Position numbers and translations under genes: made by a program
The notes under the pieces: generated by a model
The model's database searches: none
What the model saw: the letters and a program-made list of their open reading frames with translations, nothing else
Told to the model about the DNA's origin: nothing
Assembly (NCBI RefSeq): GCF_003326675.1
Contig: NZ_JPWF01000006.1
Span: 270,075 to 334,074 of the forward strand
From: Thalassospira profundimaris
GTDB lineage: Bacteria; Pseudomonadota; Alphaproteobacteria; Rhodospirillales; Thalassospiraceae
DNA: 64,000 nucleotides
Direction: 5' to 3'
Shown: positions 36,971 through 45,133 of the stretch, in pieces
How positions within the stretch are numbered: position 1 is the stretch's first letter
Layout of the letters: each line of letters starts with the position of its first letter

Positions 36971-37029
36971 CAATCTCTGAATCAGGGCGGGAAGCCCGGA
37001 AAACTGCGGTTTCAAATCCCGCAAGATTG
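36971..37029. other. Three-way-junction inverted repeat, tRNA-arm-like
   Basis: An outer stem CAATCT/AGATTG encloses two hairpins: GGGC-gggaa-GCCC and TGCGG-TTTCAAATC-CCGCA. The second resembles a tRNA T-arm. The whole is too short and lacks the other arms of a tRNA. It lies between the two NrdR box pairs. It may be a tRNA relic, an RNA element or chance. Confidence 0.35.
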
Positions 37030-37048
37030 TGTGCCGGTCACAAGACTC

Positions 37049-37096
37049 GGACTAGATGTTGTGTCGGCACGAGTGATCCGCCACAACGTAGAGACA
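37049..37096. promoter_or_regulatory. Second, weaker pair of NrdR-like boxes
   Basis: GGACTAGATGTTGTGT keeps every core NrdR position (CtAgATgTtG). CCACAACGTAGAGACA keeps most of them. Their centres are again 32 bp apart and the order matches the nrdJ-proximal pair. They may give a double control region, or be an old duplication of the promoter. Confidence 0.4.
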
Positions 37097-37605
37097 AGCT
37101 AACGCCGTTTGCCGCCGATTTCCAGTCCGAACCTGAAAATGTGGCTGTTCATACGTATAGTTAACATGCGAACCGGCGATAACAGTTTGATATTTATATT
37201 AAAGTCTCGATTTATGCGCAGGCATGAAACGACGCGGATCAAGAAGGGCGACATACCATATATATGGGCACGATTGTGGATAACCGGGTGGACAGATGCC
37301 CCAGATATATGCGGATCAATGAGTCGTCGCACTACAAGCAGTTGTGGGTTGTTTTGAACCGGTAAATATCAGTGTTTCCGCACCCCGGTTCCGGTTTGGG
37401 TTGAGCTTGCCGATGCCCATAGACGGGGCAGGGACCAAATATGGTGATATCGTCGTTGGCAATGTCCTTGAAACATTGACTTTCAAACAACATCGCGACA
37501 TATAAGTCTCTTGTTCGACAGGGGACACACCGCATGTGCCCTGTTCCGCCTGAAACATTCCTTGTGATGCCGGGCGGACAAACCAGATCTGGAGAGAGAC
37601 CCAAC
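37097..37605. other. Gene-free, AT-rich stretch before the NDUFA12 gene
   Basis: I see no convincing gene here. Short frames (for example 37109-37357) have no ribosome site and no protein-like pattern. The part around 37150-37220 is AT-rich. The promoter of the NDUFA12-type gene must lie in the last part, where an inverted repeat GGGGACACaccgcatGTGCCC occurs near 37519-37541. Confidence 0.5.
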
Positions 37606-37968
37606 ATGGCCACCGTCGGCACCCGTATCTTTACTGCGCTGTTTGGCAAGCGCGTTGGCGAAGACCGTTTCGGCAATGTCTATTACACCGAAAAGACTCC
37701 GGCCAAGGGCCGCCGCACCAAGCGCTGGGTGGTTTACAAAGGTGTTGTTGAAGGGTCGAAAGTTCCGGCTGAATGGCATGCTTGGCTGCATTACACCGTT
37801 GATGCGCCGCTGTCTGAAAAGGCCGAGGATCGTTACGACTGGCAGAAAGAGCATCTGCCGAACCTGACCGGGACCAAACATGCATACCGCCCGCAGGGCC
37901 ACGAATATAATGGTGGCAAGCGCGCGAAAGCGACCGGTGACTATCAGGCATGGTCGCCGGAAGGCTGA
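37606..37968 (+). CDS. NDUFA12-family NADH:ubiquinone oxidoreductase accessory subunit
   Basis: This 120-residue protein is homologous to the mitochondrial complex I accessory subunit NDUFA12 (B17.2). The conserved core is RFGNVYYTEK, then RRTKRWVVYKG and VPAEWHAWLHY, followed by HLPNLTGTKHAYRP. Alphaproteobacterial complex I carries this extra subunit, which binds the matrix/cytoplasmic arm. I chose ATG at 37606, preceded by TCTGGAGAGAG; a longer frame runs upstream without a better signal. It has its own terminator, so it is transcribed separately from mlaD. Confidence 0.93.
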   Translation: MATVGTRIFTALFGKRVGEDRFGNVYYTEKTPAKGRRTKRWVVYKGVVEGSKVPAEWHAWLHYTVDAPLSEKAEDRYDWQKEHLPNLTGTKHAYRPQGHEYNGGKRAKATGDYQAWSPEG

Positions 37969-37995
37969 TCGGCCAAAAGAACTGAAAAATACGGC

Positions 37996-38022
37996 GGGCG
38001 CGGGGTAACTCGCGCCCGTTTT
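37996..38022 (+). terminator. Terminator after the NDUFA12 gene
   Basis: GGGCGCG pairs with CGCGCCC over an 8-nt loop, followed by GTTTTTGTTTT. Confidence 0.85.
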
Positions 38023-38096
38023 TGTTTTGGGCGGTTGTGTTTTGACGCTGTGCAATACAATATGCCCGTCAAAGAGATACAGATCGGATAAGGTCC

Positions 38097-38549
38097 ATGA
38101 GCAACAGACTGATCGAAACCCTTGCCGGTGCTGCGGTAATTGCCGTCGCGGTTGGATTTGCAGCCTATTCATATAGCCGTGCCGGTATCAATACGGTTGA
38201 CGGATATGAAATTAAAGCCAGCTTTAACCGTATTGACGGTCTGGCTGTTGGCAATGATGTCCGTATTTCCGGTGTGAAAGTCGGTAGCGTCACCGCACAG
38301 GAACTTGATCCGAATACCTATATGGCCGTTGTCAAAATGTCGCTGCGATCCGATCTGGCCCTGCCGATGGACAGTTCGGCCAAGATTGCGTCTGACGGTT
38401 TGCTGGGCGGCAAGTTTGTTGCGTTGGAGCCGGGTGGCGATATCGATATGATCGAAGCTGGCGGCGAGATCGAATACACCCAGGGATCGGTGAATCTTGA
38501 AGACCTGATCGGTCAGGTGATCTATTCGAGCACCAATAGCAAAGAATAG
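38097..38549 (+). CDS. mlaD: MlaD, MCE-domain phospholipid-transport protein
   Basis: This 150-residue protein has one N-terminal transmembrane anchor (about 7-26) and a single MCE domain (about 38-115: GYEIKASFNRIDGLAVGNDV and onward). It is the size of MlaD, which forms the periplasmic hexameric ring of the Mla system that moves phospholipids between the membranes. Its usual partners MlaE and MlaF are not here. The NDUFA12/mlaD/DUF2155 order is one I recall from related genomes. It may be the first gene of an operon with the next two. Confidence 0.92.
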   Translation: MSNRLIETLAGAAVIAVAVGFAAYSYSRAGINTVDGYEIKASFNRIDGLAVGNDVRISGVKVGSVTAQELDPNTYMAVVKMSLRSDLALPMDSSAKIASDGLLGGKFVALEPGGDIDMIEAGGEIEYTQGSVNLEDLIGQVIYSSTNSKE

Positions 38550-38698
38550 AAAAGTTTCGTAGAATATGGACCTGTCCCCTGTCGCAAGGCATTTGAAACA
38601 GGGTAAGCAGCAAGCGTCATGATTTTGCCGGTTTTACCGGTAAAGGTGCACAGCAGGGCAATCAGAAAGATTGCCGCGCAGAAATGTCGGAGCGGTTG

Positions 38699-38941
38699 AT
38701 GAAAAAAACCGAACAGATGGACCATTTTCCAACCTGGCAGGCGACCGATGGCTCGCCGCTTTCCTGCGTGGAAAAGATCAAGGTTTTGAACGACAATTTC
38801 GGCGAGTTGCGCGACATCATGCAGGATGCGCTTGAAGATGCGCTTTTGATGGGCTGTGACGAAGAACAGTTCCGCAAGGTGATGCGCGATCTGGTCGCCG
38901 AGCTGCACAATCCGTATGACACCAGCGATACACAGGACTGA
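38699..38941 (+). CDS. Small conserved-looking protein of unknown function
   Basis: This is an 80-residue acidic, helical, soluble protein with no signal peptide and no recognised domain. It has a predicted helix LRDIMQDALEDALLMGCDEE followed by a second one, RKVMRDLVAELHNPYD. I chose ATG 38699, with GGAG five bases upstream; ATG 38684 is possible but lacks a ribosome site. It ends 8 bp before the DUF2155 gene, so the two are probably co-transcribed. I do not recognise it. Confidence 0.65.
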   Translation: MKKTEQMDHFPTWQATDGSPLSCVEKIKVLNDNFGELRDIMQDALEDALLMGCDEEQFRKVMRDLVAELHNPYDTSDTQD

Positions 38942-38949
38942 ATAACAAG

Positions 38950-39396
38950 ATGAAACGATCCTTTGCGATTGCCGCGATCTGTTCGACATGTGCAATGATC
39001 GGTACGGCCTATGCCGCCCTTGATTATCGTCCGGCACCGGTAGCCCAGCTTCAGGGGCTTGATAAAATCACGGCACGCATTTCGACGTTCGAGGTGCCGG
39101 TCGGGCAGGTGGCAAGTTTCGGCACATTGTCGATCCGTGTTGATGCCTGCTATAACACGCCGCCGGAAGAGCGCCCGGAAAGTGCCAGTTTCCTTGAAAT
39201 TGCCGATGTTCGTGATGACGGACAATCGACCCGTGAACAGCTGTTTTCCGGCTGGATGTTTGCATCGAGCCCCGGCCTGTCGGCACTTGAACATCCGGTT
39301 TATGACGTCTGGCTTAAGGAATGTTTGAACCCCGCCGATCAGAGCGATGCGGTCCCAGAAGCCCCGCAGGGCAAACCGGCCCCGGAAGATCCGTGA
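38950..39396 (+). CDS. DUF2155 domain exported protein
   Basis: This 148-residue protein has a signal peptide (about 1-22, ending AYA). The mature sequence fits DUF2155: LDKITARISTFEVPVGQVAS, then GTLSIRVDACYNTPPEE and FSGWMFASSPGLSALEHPVYDVW. The family occurs in Alphaproteobacteria as a periplasmic protein of unknown role; the conserved Cys may pair with the one in LKECLN. It closes the operon, followed by a terminator at 39475. Confidence 0.9.
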   Translation: MKRSFAIAAICSTCAMIGTAYAALDYRPAPVAQLQGLDKITARISTFEVPVGQVASFGTLSIRVDACYNTPPEERPESASFLEIADVRDDGQSTREQLFSGWMFASSPGLSALEHPVYDVWLKECLNPADQSDAVPEAPQGKPAPEDP

Positions 39397-39474
39397 TATT
39401 GTCGCCGAAACGGGCATCATGATCGTTTTCGGTTTGGGCCAAGTCGCGTTCAAAGCATGAAATAACAGATACCG

Positions 39475-39510
39475 ACCGGGGCAGGTGCAGATCGCAACTG
39501 CCCCGGTTTT
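39475..39510 (+). terminator. Terminator after the DUF2155 gene
   Basis: ACCGGGGCAG pairs with CTGCCCCGGT over a 13-nt loop, followed by TTTTCT. The rest of the 330-bp gap to the YceI gene (39511-39726) holds only its presumed promoter; I see no gene there. Confidence 0.85.
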
Positions 39511-39726
39511 CTGTATGTTTTCGGCGATTATGCAGGCCGGGACCCTATATTCAATTGTTTGGAACTAGGCGTAAATAGGGCAAAGTTGCCAATTATTGTT
39601 TCCGCATGGGAAAATATATGTTGCCGCAGCACTGGCTTGAGAGCCGCGCGCGCGACTGGCATCCTCGGTTCACAAATTTTGCGACGCAGCATGGCTGCAT
39701 GTACGTCGAACATGAGGGATTAGACA

Positions 39727-40320
39727 ATGTTTAAAGTGATGAAAAAAGCCGGTTTGGCATTTGTTGTTGCAGCGGGTATTTCCGGTGCTGCTTTTTCGGC
39801 GCAGGCAGCCGAGAGCTACAAACTTGATCCGGCGCATACCAGCGTGATCTTTATCGTAAACCACCTTGGTTTCTCGAACTATCAGGGCCGTTTTGGCGGT
39901 GTTTCGGGCGAGTTGACCCTTGATCGTGAAAATCCGGCTGCATCGGCAGCGGTGATTTCGATTGATCTCAACCAGGTTGACAGCGGTCTTGAAGCGCTTG
40001 ATAACCACATGAAAACCGCAGACTTCCTGAATGTCGAAAAATTCCCGACCGCGACCTTCAAAAGCACCTCGGTTGAGCTGGTTGGTGACAAAGCTGCGAA
40101 AATCACCGGCGATCTGACCCTTCTGGGTGAAACCAAGCCGCTGGTTCTGGAAGTTGTCCTGACCGGCGAAGGTGATCATCCGATGACCGGCGACCATGTT
40201 CTGGGCTTTGGTGCAACCGGCACCGTAACCCGTTCGGAATATGGCATGAACTTCTTGGTTCCGGGTGTGAGCGACGAAGTCGAATTGCAGATTTCTTCGG
40301 AATTCCTCAAGCAGAAGTAA
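39727..40320 (+). CDS. YceI family periplasmic lipocalin-like protein
   Basis: This 197-residue exported protein has a signal peptide ending AQAA (about residue 26) and a complete YceI domain. It begins YKLDPAHTSVIFIVNHLGFS and contains DFLNVEKFPTATFKSTS. YceI proteins form a lipocalin-like barrel that binds a long isoprenoid such as polyprenyl quinone. It precedes a cytochrome b561 gene and a second YceI gene in the same direction. Separation from them (about 90 bp) is compatible with one operon. Confidence 0.92.
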   Translation: MFKVMKKAGLAFVVAAGISGAAFSAQAAESYKLDPAHTSVIFIVNHLGFSNYQGRFGGVSGELTLDRENPAASAAVISIDLNQVDSGLEALDNHMKTADFLNVEKFPTATFKSTSVELVGDKAAKITGDLTLLGETKPLVLEVVLTGEGDHPMTGDHVLGFGATGTVTRSEYGMNFLVPGVSDEVELQISSEFLKQK

Positions 40321-40409
40321 GCTTGTAAATTCCTGAATGTGGCGGGTTGTGCCGGGCTGAAAAGCGGCAAACCCGCCATTTTCGTCTTTTGCGTGGAAGG
40401 GATTGGGTT

Positions 40410-41003
40410 ATGGCGTTGCGCAGTAACAAGACCGGGTTCGGCAGCATTACCAAAAGCCTGCACTGGGTGATGGCGGCACTGTTTATCAGTGTGTTTGCCA
40501 TGGGATGGTATATGGATTTCCTGCCGCTTGGCATGGCGAAACTTGAATGGATGTCCCGTCACAAATCGTTCGGTGTGACGATCCTGACGCTGGCGGTTTT
40601 GCGCATTGTGTGGCGGCTGAGTGAACCGACCCCGGATGCACTTGGCAAACATGCGATTGAACGGCTTGCGGCAAAGGTTGGTCATCTTGGGCTTTATGCC
40701 GTGATGTTGGCGATGCCTTTGACCGGTTGGATGATGTCATCGGCGGCAAACTTCCCGGTCAGTGTTTTTGGCCTGTTTACCCTGCCAAATCTGGTGGCAC
40801 CGGATCAGGGTTTGTTCGAGGCTTTCAAAACCGCGCATTTTCTTTTGTCATGGGTGATTGTCGCCCTTGTGCTTGGCCATGTGGCCGCCGCCCTTAAACA
40901 TCATTTCATTGATCGCGATGCGACGTTGCGCCGTATGTTGCCGGTATCTGGCAACAATGACGCGGATATTGACGCAACCGGTACGGCCAAGGAGAGTTCC
41001 TGA
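40410..41003 (+). CDS. Cytochrome b561
   Basis: This 197-residue membrane protein has four transmembrane helices and conserved heme-binding histidines. It shows SLHWVMAALFISVFAMGWYM, then MSRHKSFGVTIL, GHLGLYAVMLAMPLTGW and GHVAAALKHHFIDRD. It belongs to the superoxide:ubiquinone oxidoreductase/CybB type. I chose ATG 40410, with GGAAGGGA upstream. Its stop overlaps the start of the second YceI gene (TGATG). Together they suggest an isoprenoid-quinone redox module at the inner membrane and periplasm. Confidence 0.92.
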   Translation: MALRSNKTGFGSITKSLHWVMAALFISVFAMGWYMDFLPLGMAKLEWMSRHKSFGVTILTLAVLRIVWRLSEPTPDALGKHAIERLAAKVGHLGLYAVMLAMPLTGWMMSSAANFPVSVFGLFTLPNLVAPDQGLFEAFKTAHFLLSWVIVALVLGHVAAALKHHFIDRDATLRRMLPVSGNNDADIDATGTAKESS

Positions 41004-41587
41004 TGGATATGAATTTCAAATCGAGTTTGATGCGTCCGCTTGCGGTTGGCGTTGTGGCTGCACTGATGGCTTTTGGCACATCGGCACAGGCCGCGGATCT
41101 GTGGAACGTGAATGCCGATGACAGTACGATTGCCTTTACCGGCAAGCAGTTGGGGGCAGATTTCAACGGGGCGTTCGAATCGTTTAACGCCACCATTGCC
41201 TTTTCACCAGATGACCTTGCCGCATCGTCGGTCGAGGTGCTGATTGATATTGCATCGGTCAATACCCAGAACGGTGATCGCGACAGCCAGATTGTTTCGG
41301 CAGACTGGTTCAATGCCGGTGAATGGCCGACCGCGAAATTCGCCACCAAATCATTTAGCGAAGTCGCACCGGGTTCCTATCAGGCGGTTGCCGATCTGAC
41401 GATCCGCGATGTTACCAAGGAAGTAACCTTGCCGTTCGATCTTGTGATCAATGGCAATGAGGCCGAGGCCAAGGGTTCGGTCACCATCAAGCGCACCGAC
41501 TTTGGCGTCGGGCAGGGCCAGTGGGCCGATGTCAGCCAGGTTGGTGACGATGTGACGATCAATATCACCATCAAGGCATCGAAATAA
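41003..41587 (+). CDS. YceI family protein (second copy, coupled to cytochrome b561)
   Basis: This 194-residue exported protein has a signal peptide ending AQAA (about residue 31) and a YceI domain. Key parts are NADDSTIAFTGKQLGADFNG, NTQNGDRDSQIVSADWFNAG and GVGQGQWADVSQVGDDV. It is a diverged paralogue of the first YceI protein, of the subtype commonly fused or linked to cytochrome b561. The one-base overlap with the cytochrome gene indicates translational coupling. It probably carries a quinone-like ligand to or from the cytochrome. Confidence 0.92.
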   Translation: MDMNFKSSLMRPLAVGVVAALMAFGTSAQAADLWNVNADDSTIAFTGKQLGADFNGAFESFNATIAFSPDDLAASSVEVLIDIASVNTQNGDRDSQIVSADWFNAGEWPTAKFATKSFSEVAPGSYQAVADLTIRDVTKEVTLPFDLVINGNEAEAKGSVTIKRTDFGVGQGQWADVSQVGDDVTINITIKASK

Positions 41588-41643
41588 CACCGGTCAAGGG
41601 TGTTGGACGCCAAATGATATAAGGTGATGTAAAGCTGTGCAGG

Positions 41644-41670
41644 GGGCGGAAAGGAAACTTTCCGCCCTTT
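41644..41670 (+). terminator. Terminator after the YceI/cytochrome b561 operon
   Basis: GGGCGGAAAG pairs with CTTTCCGCCC over a GAAA loop, followed by TTTGTCTTT. Confidence 0.88.
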
Positions 41671-41691
41671 GTCTTTGCGCGGGAACCGGAT

Positions 41692-42426
41692 TTATCGGGC
41701 AGGAATTAGGATTTCGCCCAGCCGTTTGGAATCGCCATTGAAATAGGTGCCATCGACACTGGTCGGGACACCCGGCACTGTGAGTTCTTCGGTATATTGC
41801 CAGAAGCTCCATTGTGCCCATTCGACCGGAATGGTCGGTTGATCGACGCCATATTCGGCAATCCACAGGCGGTTGCCCGGGAAATGTTCCTTCATGGCAT
41901 GTTCCCAGAATTTGCGGCCGGTATAGATGATCGGGCGGCGGTGATAATGCTGTTCGAGTTTGGACAGGAAGGTTTCAAACTCTTGATGTAACTGGCCTTT
42001 GACCGGGGCCTTGATCCGTTCGATATCGACCACAGGTGGCAAGTCACCCGGTTCAAGTTTGACATTCTTGATGAACCAGTCGGCCTGGGCGGCACCATCA
42101 TCATTGGTTTCATAGAAATGATAGGCGCCGCGCAACAGCCCGGCTTTTCGGGCAGCAGCGAAATGTTCGACAAAGGTTGGGTCAAGATAATCCAGCCCGT
42201 CGGTTGCCTTGACGAAGGTAAAGGCGATGCCGCTATTCTGGACCTGTTGCCAGTTGATATCGCCGTTATGGTGCGATGTATCGATGCCATTCAAGGTCAG
42301 CTTGCCTGCGCCATCATCGGCCATTGCAACATCTGTTGCCATTGTGACCCCAAAGCAGCCAAGGGCAAGGCACAGGAAAACGGTGCTTCGTTGCAGACGG
42401 GATATCGAACGCGAAACAGACATCAT
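41692..42426 (-). CDS. Glycoside hydrolase family 25 lysozyme
   Basis: This 244-residue protein has a signal peptide (about 1-36) and one GH25 domain. The catalytic residues are visible in GIDTSHHNGDINW (first Asp) and PPVVDIERI (Asp-x-Glu). YTGRKFWEH and AQWSFWQYTEELTVPG are further family features. GH25 enzymes cleave peptidoglycan between N-acetylmuramic acid and N-acetylglucosamine. With no phage genes nearby, it is most likely a chromosomal cell-wall enzyme and not a prophage lysin. Confidence 0.92.
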   Translation of the reverse strand: MMSVSRSISRLQRSTVFLCLALGCFGVTMATDVAMADDGAGKLTLNGIDTSHHNGDINWQQVQNSGIAFTFVKATDGLDYLDPTFVEHFAAARKAGLLRGAYHFYETNDDGAAQADWFIKNVKLEPGDLPPVVDIERIKAPVKGQLHQEFETFLSKLEQHYHRRPIIYTGRKFWEHAMKEHFPGNRLWIAEYGVDQPTIPVEWAQWSFWQYTEELTVPGVPTSVDGTYFNGDSKRLGEILIPAR

Positions 42427-42617
42427 TTCAAATCACCAGACAATGAACGGGCAGGGCGGGATCGAGACATCTGGGCGCTAGGCCATACCAGCACCCCAAG
42501 CGGGCACTATGTCACATCACCATGTTTTCTGATTTGAAGTGTAAATCCGGCGTTGCCGTGATGCCAGAGCCATATGCGCGGGATTGGGCGTTGGCGTAGG
42601 CATTTGCCCGAAACGAC

Positions 42618-42645
42618 AAAAGGCAGCCCCGAAGGACTGCCTTTT
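42618..42645 (-). terminator. Terminator below the chemoreceptor relic
   Basis: AAAAGGCAG and CTGCCTTTT form a stem around a GC-rich loop. On the minus strand it follows the relic stop codon at 42670 and looks like the surviving terminator of the old gene. Confidence 0.75.
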
Positions 42646-42669
42646 GCACAAGACGGATTACGTCGAAGA

Positions 42670-42880
42670 TCAGGCGGCACTTTTGCGCAGATCGTGCAGG
42701 AAGTTATCAGGCACGTCGCTGAGCGAACGGGCTTCCTGCACCAGCGTATCGGCGGACTGGGCCAACTGGCTGGTGCCGGACGATAGCTGAACCGCGTTTT
42801 TGGTGGTCTTCTGCCAATTTGTCTTTGCGGTCTTCAAGCAAGGTTTACCGAAGGTTCATCAGTTCGAGCACACGTGTGTC
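42670..42880 (-). pseudogene. Chemoreceptor relic: N- and C-terminal ends joined by a large internal deletion
   Basis: The minus strand ends with [20 protein letters not shown], then ARSLSDVPDNFLHDLRKSAA and a stop. This is clearly homologous to the C-terminus of the intact chemoreceptor next door ([21 protein letters not shown] and so on). Just upstream, in another frame, it reads LELMNLR, stop, TLLEDRKDK, matching [17 protein letters not shown] near that protein's N-terminus. Its DNA repeats TTTGTCTTTGCGGTCTTCAA exactly. So some 500 codons of sensor, HAMP and signalling domain are missing, with a stop codon and frameshift in the rest. No product is expected. Confidence 0.85.
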
Positions 42881-43027
42881 CGTATGTCTTCGATTGATCG
42901 ATCCCCAAGACAAAATCAATATATTGTTAGGTGCTTATTGGTGGTTTTGCCGGCATTTAACTTGTTGAATAAGCTGACATGGCAGCCATTTTGTGCGCCG
43001 AAACAGCGACCTGAAACGTCCATGAAA

Positions 43028-43058
43028 AATCCCCCGACACGCGAAGTCTCGGGGGATT
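43028..43058 (-). terminator. Terminator of the intact chemoreceptor gene
   Basis: AATCCCCCGA pairs with TCGGGGGATT; on the minus strand a T run follows. Confidence 0.88.
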
Positions 43059-43112
43059 GTTTGTTTCGAGGGCCGGACGTGCAAATTTCCCGGCCAAATC
43101 GATTGAATGCGA

Positions 43113-44813
43113 TTACTTCAGGGCACTTTGGCGAAGGTCATTGAGGAAGTTTTCAACGGCTTCGTCCAATGAGCGGGCTTCGTCGACCAGCTTTTCCGCA
43201 GAGTGGGCAAGCTGGCTTGTGCCCGATGAGACGCGCCCGGCGTTCTCGTTTACGGTTTCAATACGCTGCGACACTTCGGCGGTGCCGTCAGCGGCCTGTT
43301 GAACGTTGCGCGAAATTTCACCGATTGCGGCATGCTGTTCCTCGACCGCCGCGGCAATGGCGGTTGAGCTGTCGGCAACGCGGGCGATGGTTTCGGAAAT
43401 CAGGCGAATGGCATCGACGGCTTCGCCGGTTTCATTCTGGACCGACAGGATTTGCTGATTGATTTCCTCGGTCGCCTTGGCGGTCTGGTTGGCAAGGTTT
43501 TTGACCTCGCTTGCGACCACGGCGAAACCTTTGCCCGCGTCACCGGCACGGGCGGCTTCGATGGTTGCGTTCAGGGCCAGCAAGTTGGTCTGTTCGGCGA
43601 TATCACCGATCAGTTTGGCAACATCGCCGATTTTCTGTGCCGCATCAGCAAGGCCTGTGACGGTTTGGTTGGTACGGGCAGCCTGTTCGTTGGCCTGATT
43701 GGCGATGTCGGCCGACTGGGCGATCTGATGGGCGATTTCGTCAGAAGAAGCCGTCAGTTCCTCGGTCGCGGCAGAAACGGTTTGCACGTTGGTGGATGTC
43801 TGGGTGGTTGCAGAGGCCACAGCGGCGGAAAGCTGGCTGTTGGTGTTGCTGGCATCCTGCATGGTCGAGGTGGCCTGTTTCATCTCGGTGATGGAACCCG
43901 AAATCGCATTGATCAGGTTTTTCACACGCTTTTCCAGGCTGTCGGCCATATCGGTGATGTCCTGACGGCGCTGTTTGTCAGCCTGTGCTTCGAGCTGTTT
44001 TTGCCGGTCTTGCAATTCGCGGTTTTCGACGGCCTGTTGGCGGAAGGAAACAACGGTACGTGCCATATCGCCGACCTCGTCGCCACGGTCCTGACCTTCG
44101 ATCTCGCCGGTAAGATCACCTTTGGAGATTTTGGTCATGCGTGAGGAGAGTTCGCTTAGACCGACCGTAATATTGCGTCCGATTGCCACGGAAATCACGA
44201 TCATCAGCACAAGAGTTGCTGCAATCAGTACGAGGACAAGGACAGCCTGTTCCCAAAATGCGGCATCGACATCGTCAATGTAAATGCCCGTACCCATCAC
44301 ATGGCCCCACGGCAAGGAGAAGGCGTATGACAGCTTCTCGAACAATTGTTCTTTGGGCTGGTTGGGTTTTGGCCACCAGTAAGAGAAGAACGCACCACCG
44401 GGTGTTTTGCCCGCTTTGATGATGTCCTGAACGATATAGGCGCCAGTAGGGTCCTGAAGCTGAAGCAGATCTTTGCCAACCAGTGCGGGATTGGCGGCAT
44501 GCATCTGTCCGATACCTTTGTCATTGTAGGCAAAGAAATAACCGGTACCGTCATCAAACTTGGTTGTTGCCGAGACACGGTAAAATTCAGCGATAGCTTC
44601 TTCCTGAGTCATCTCGCCACTGGTGACGCGGGCTTGATAGGCGTTGGCCGCAGTCACGAGCATTGATGATGTCGCGCGGACTTTGTCTTTGCGGTCTTCA
44701 AGCAGCGCATCGCGCAGCGTGAAGAGTTCAAAAACTGATATCGCCAGCAAAGCAATTAAAGATAGCAGCGTCAGGCTGGCTACCTTTTTACCGATCCGGA
44801 TATTTTGAAGCAT
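43113..44813 (-). CDS. Methyl-accepting chemotaxis protein with single Cache sensor
   Basis: This 566-residue transmembrane receptor has TM1 at about 10-30 and a periplasmic sCache_2 domain at about 33-185, with [20 protein letters not shown] and [19 protein letters not shown] as diagnostic parts. TM2 is at about 190-210, HAMP at about 211-265, and the MA signalling domain runs to the end. The hairpin tip reads [20 protein letters not shown]. There is no C-terminal CheR-binding pentapeptide. sCache_2 receptors often sense small carboxylates or amines; the ligand here is unknown. A deleted paralogue lies just downstream. Confidence 0.94.
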   Translation of the reverse strand: MLQNIRIGKKVASLTLLSLIALLAISVFELFTLRDALLEDRKDKVRATSSMLVTAANAYQARVTSGEMTQEEAIAEFYRVSATTKFDDGTGYFFAYNDKGIGQMHAANPALVGKDLLQLQDPTGAYIVQDIIKAGKTPGGAFFSYWWPKPNQPKEQLFEKLSYAFSLPWGHVMGTGIYIDDVDAAFWEQAVLVLVLIAATLVLMIVISVAIGRNITVGLSELSSRMTKISKGDLTGEIEGQDRGDEVGDMARTVVSFRQQAVENRELQDRQKQLEAQADKQRRQDITDMADSLEKRVKNLINAISGSITEMKQATSTMQDASNTNSQLSAAVASATTQTSTNVQTVSAATEELTASSDEIAHQIAQSADIANQANEQAARTNQTVTGLADAAQKIGDVAKLIGDIAEQTNLLALNATIEAARAGDAGKGFAVVASEVKNLANQTAKATEEINQQILSVQNETGEAVDAIRLISETIARVADSSTAIAAAVEEQHAAIGEISRNVQQAADGTAEVSQRIETVNENAGRVSSGTSQLAHSAEKLVDEARSLDEAVENFLNDLRQSALK

Positions 44814-45074
44814 GGTCTGTTCCCTATTTTTGCCTGTTTTCGCTCAAGCTTGGCCGGAAGCTATACCGATGTTTTGTTGTTATTCTTATTGGATAGTGCG
44901 AATACTCAAAAAGTATAGGCTTTGGGGCGAAAATCCGCATCACTTATTTTGGGGCGCCTGTTGCTCTATGGTTTTGATCCTAAAGGTATTTAACCCTCAG
45001 ATTTGCGTCGGCCTGCATGTTCGAGGAGTGTTTCAGTCGCGTTACAGCTGATATGTTGGCGTTGATTCCAATAA
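44814..45074. other. Intergenic region upstream of the chemoreceptor
   Basis: This gap carries the promoter region of the minus-strand chemoreceptor. It is AT-rich between about 44860 and 45000. Chance frames exist, but I see no gene or clear operator. Confidence 0.5.
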
Positions 45075-45108
45075 AAAAAGCACCTGCCAGCAATGACAGG
45101 TGCTTTTT
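45075..45108 (-). terminator. Terminator after the carboxylesterase gene
   Basis: AAAAAGCACCTG pairs with CAGGTGCTTTTT over a 10-nt loop. Confidence 0.9.
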
Positions 45109-45133
45109 ACGTCCTGTTAGGACGCAGTAAGGT

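Noticed and set aside
36971..37029. tRNA gene
   Set aside because: The T-arm-like hairpin and a 6-bp outer stem exist, but D-arm and anticodon arm are absent and the element is only 59 bp.
37109..37357. Small gene in the gap before the NDUFA12 gene
   Set aside because: No ribosome site, composition of a chance frame, and no recognisable motif.
39561..39587. EcfG general-stress promoter (GGAAC ... GTT) before the YceI gene
   Set aside because: The spacing between GGAAC and GTT is 19 bases, longer than the usual 17-18, and the C before GTT is absent.
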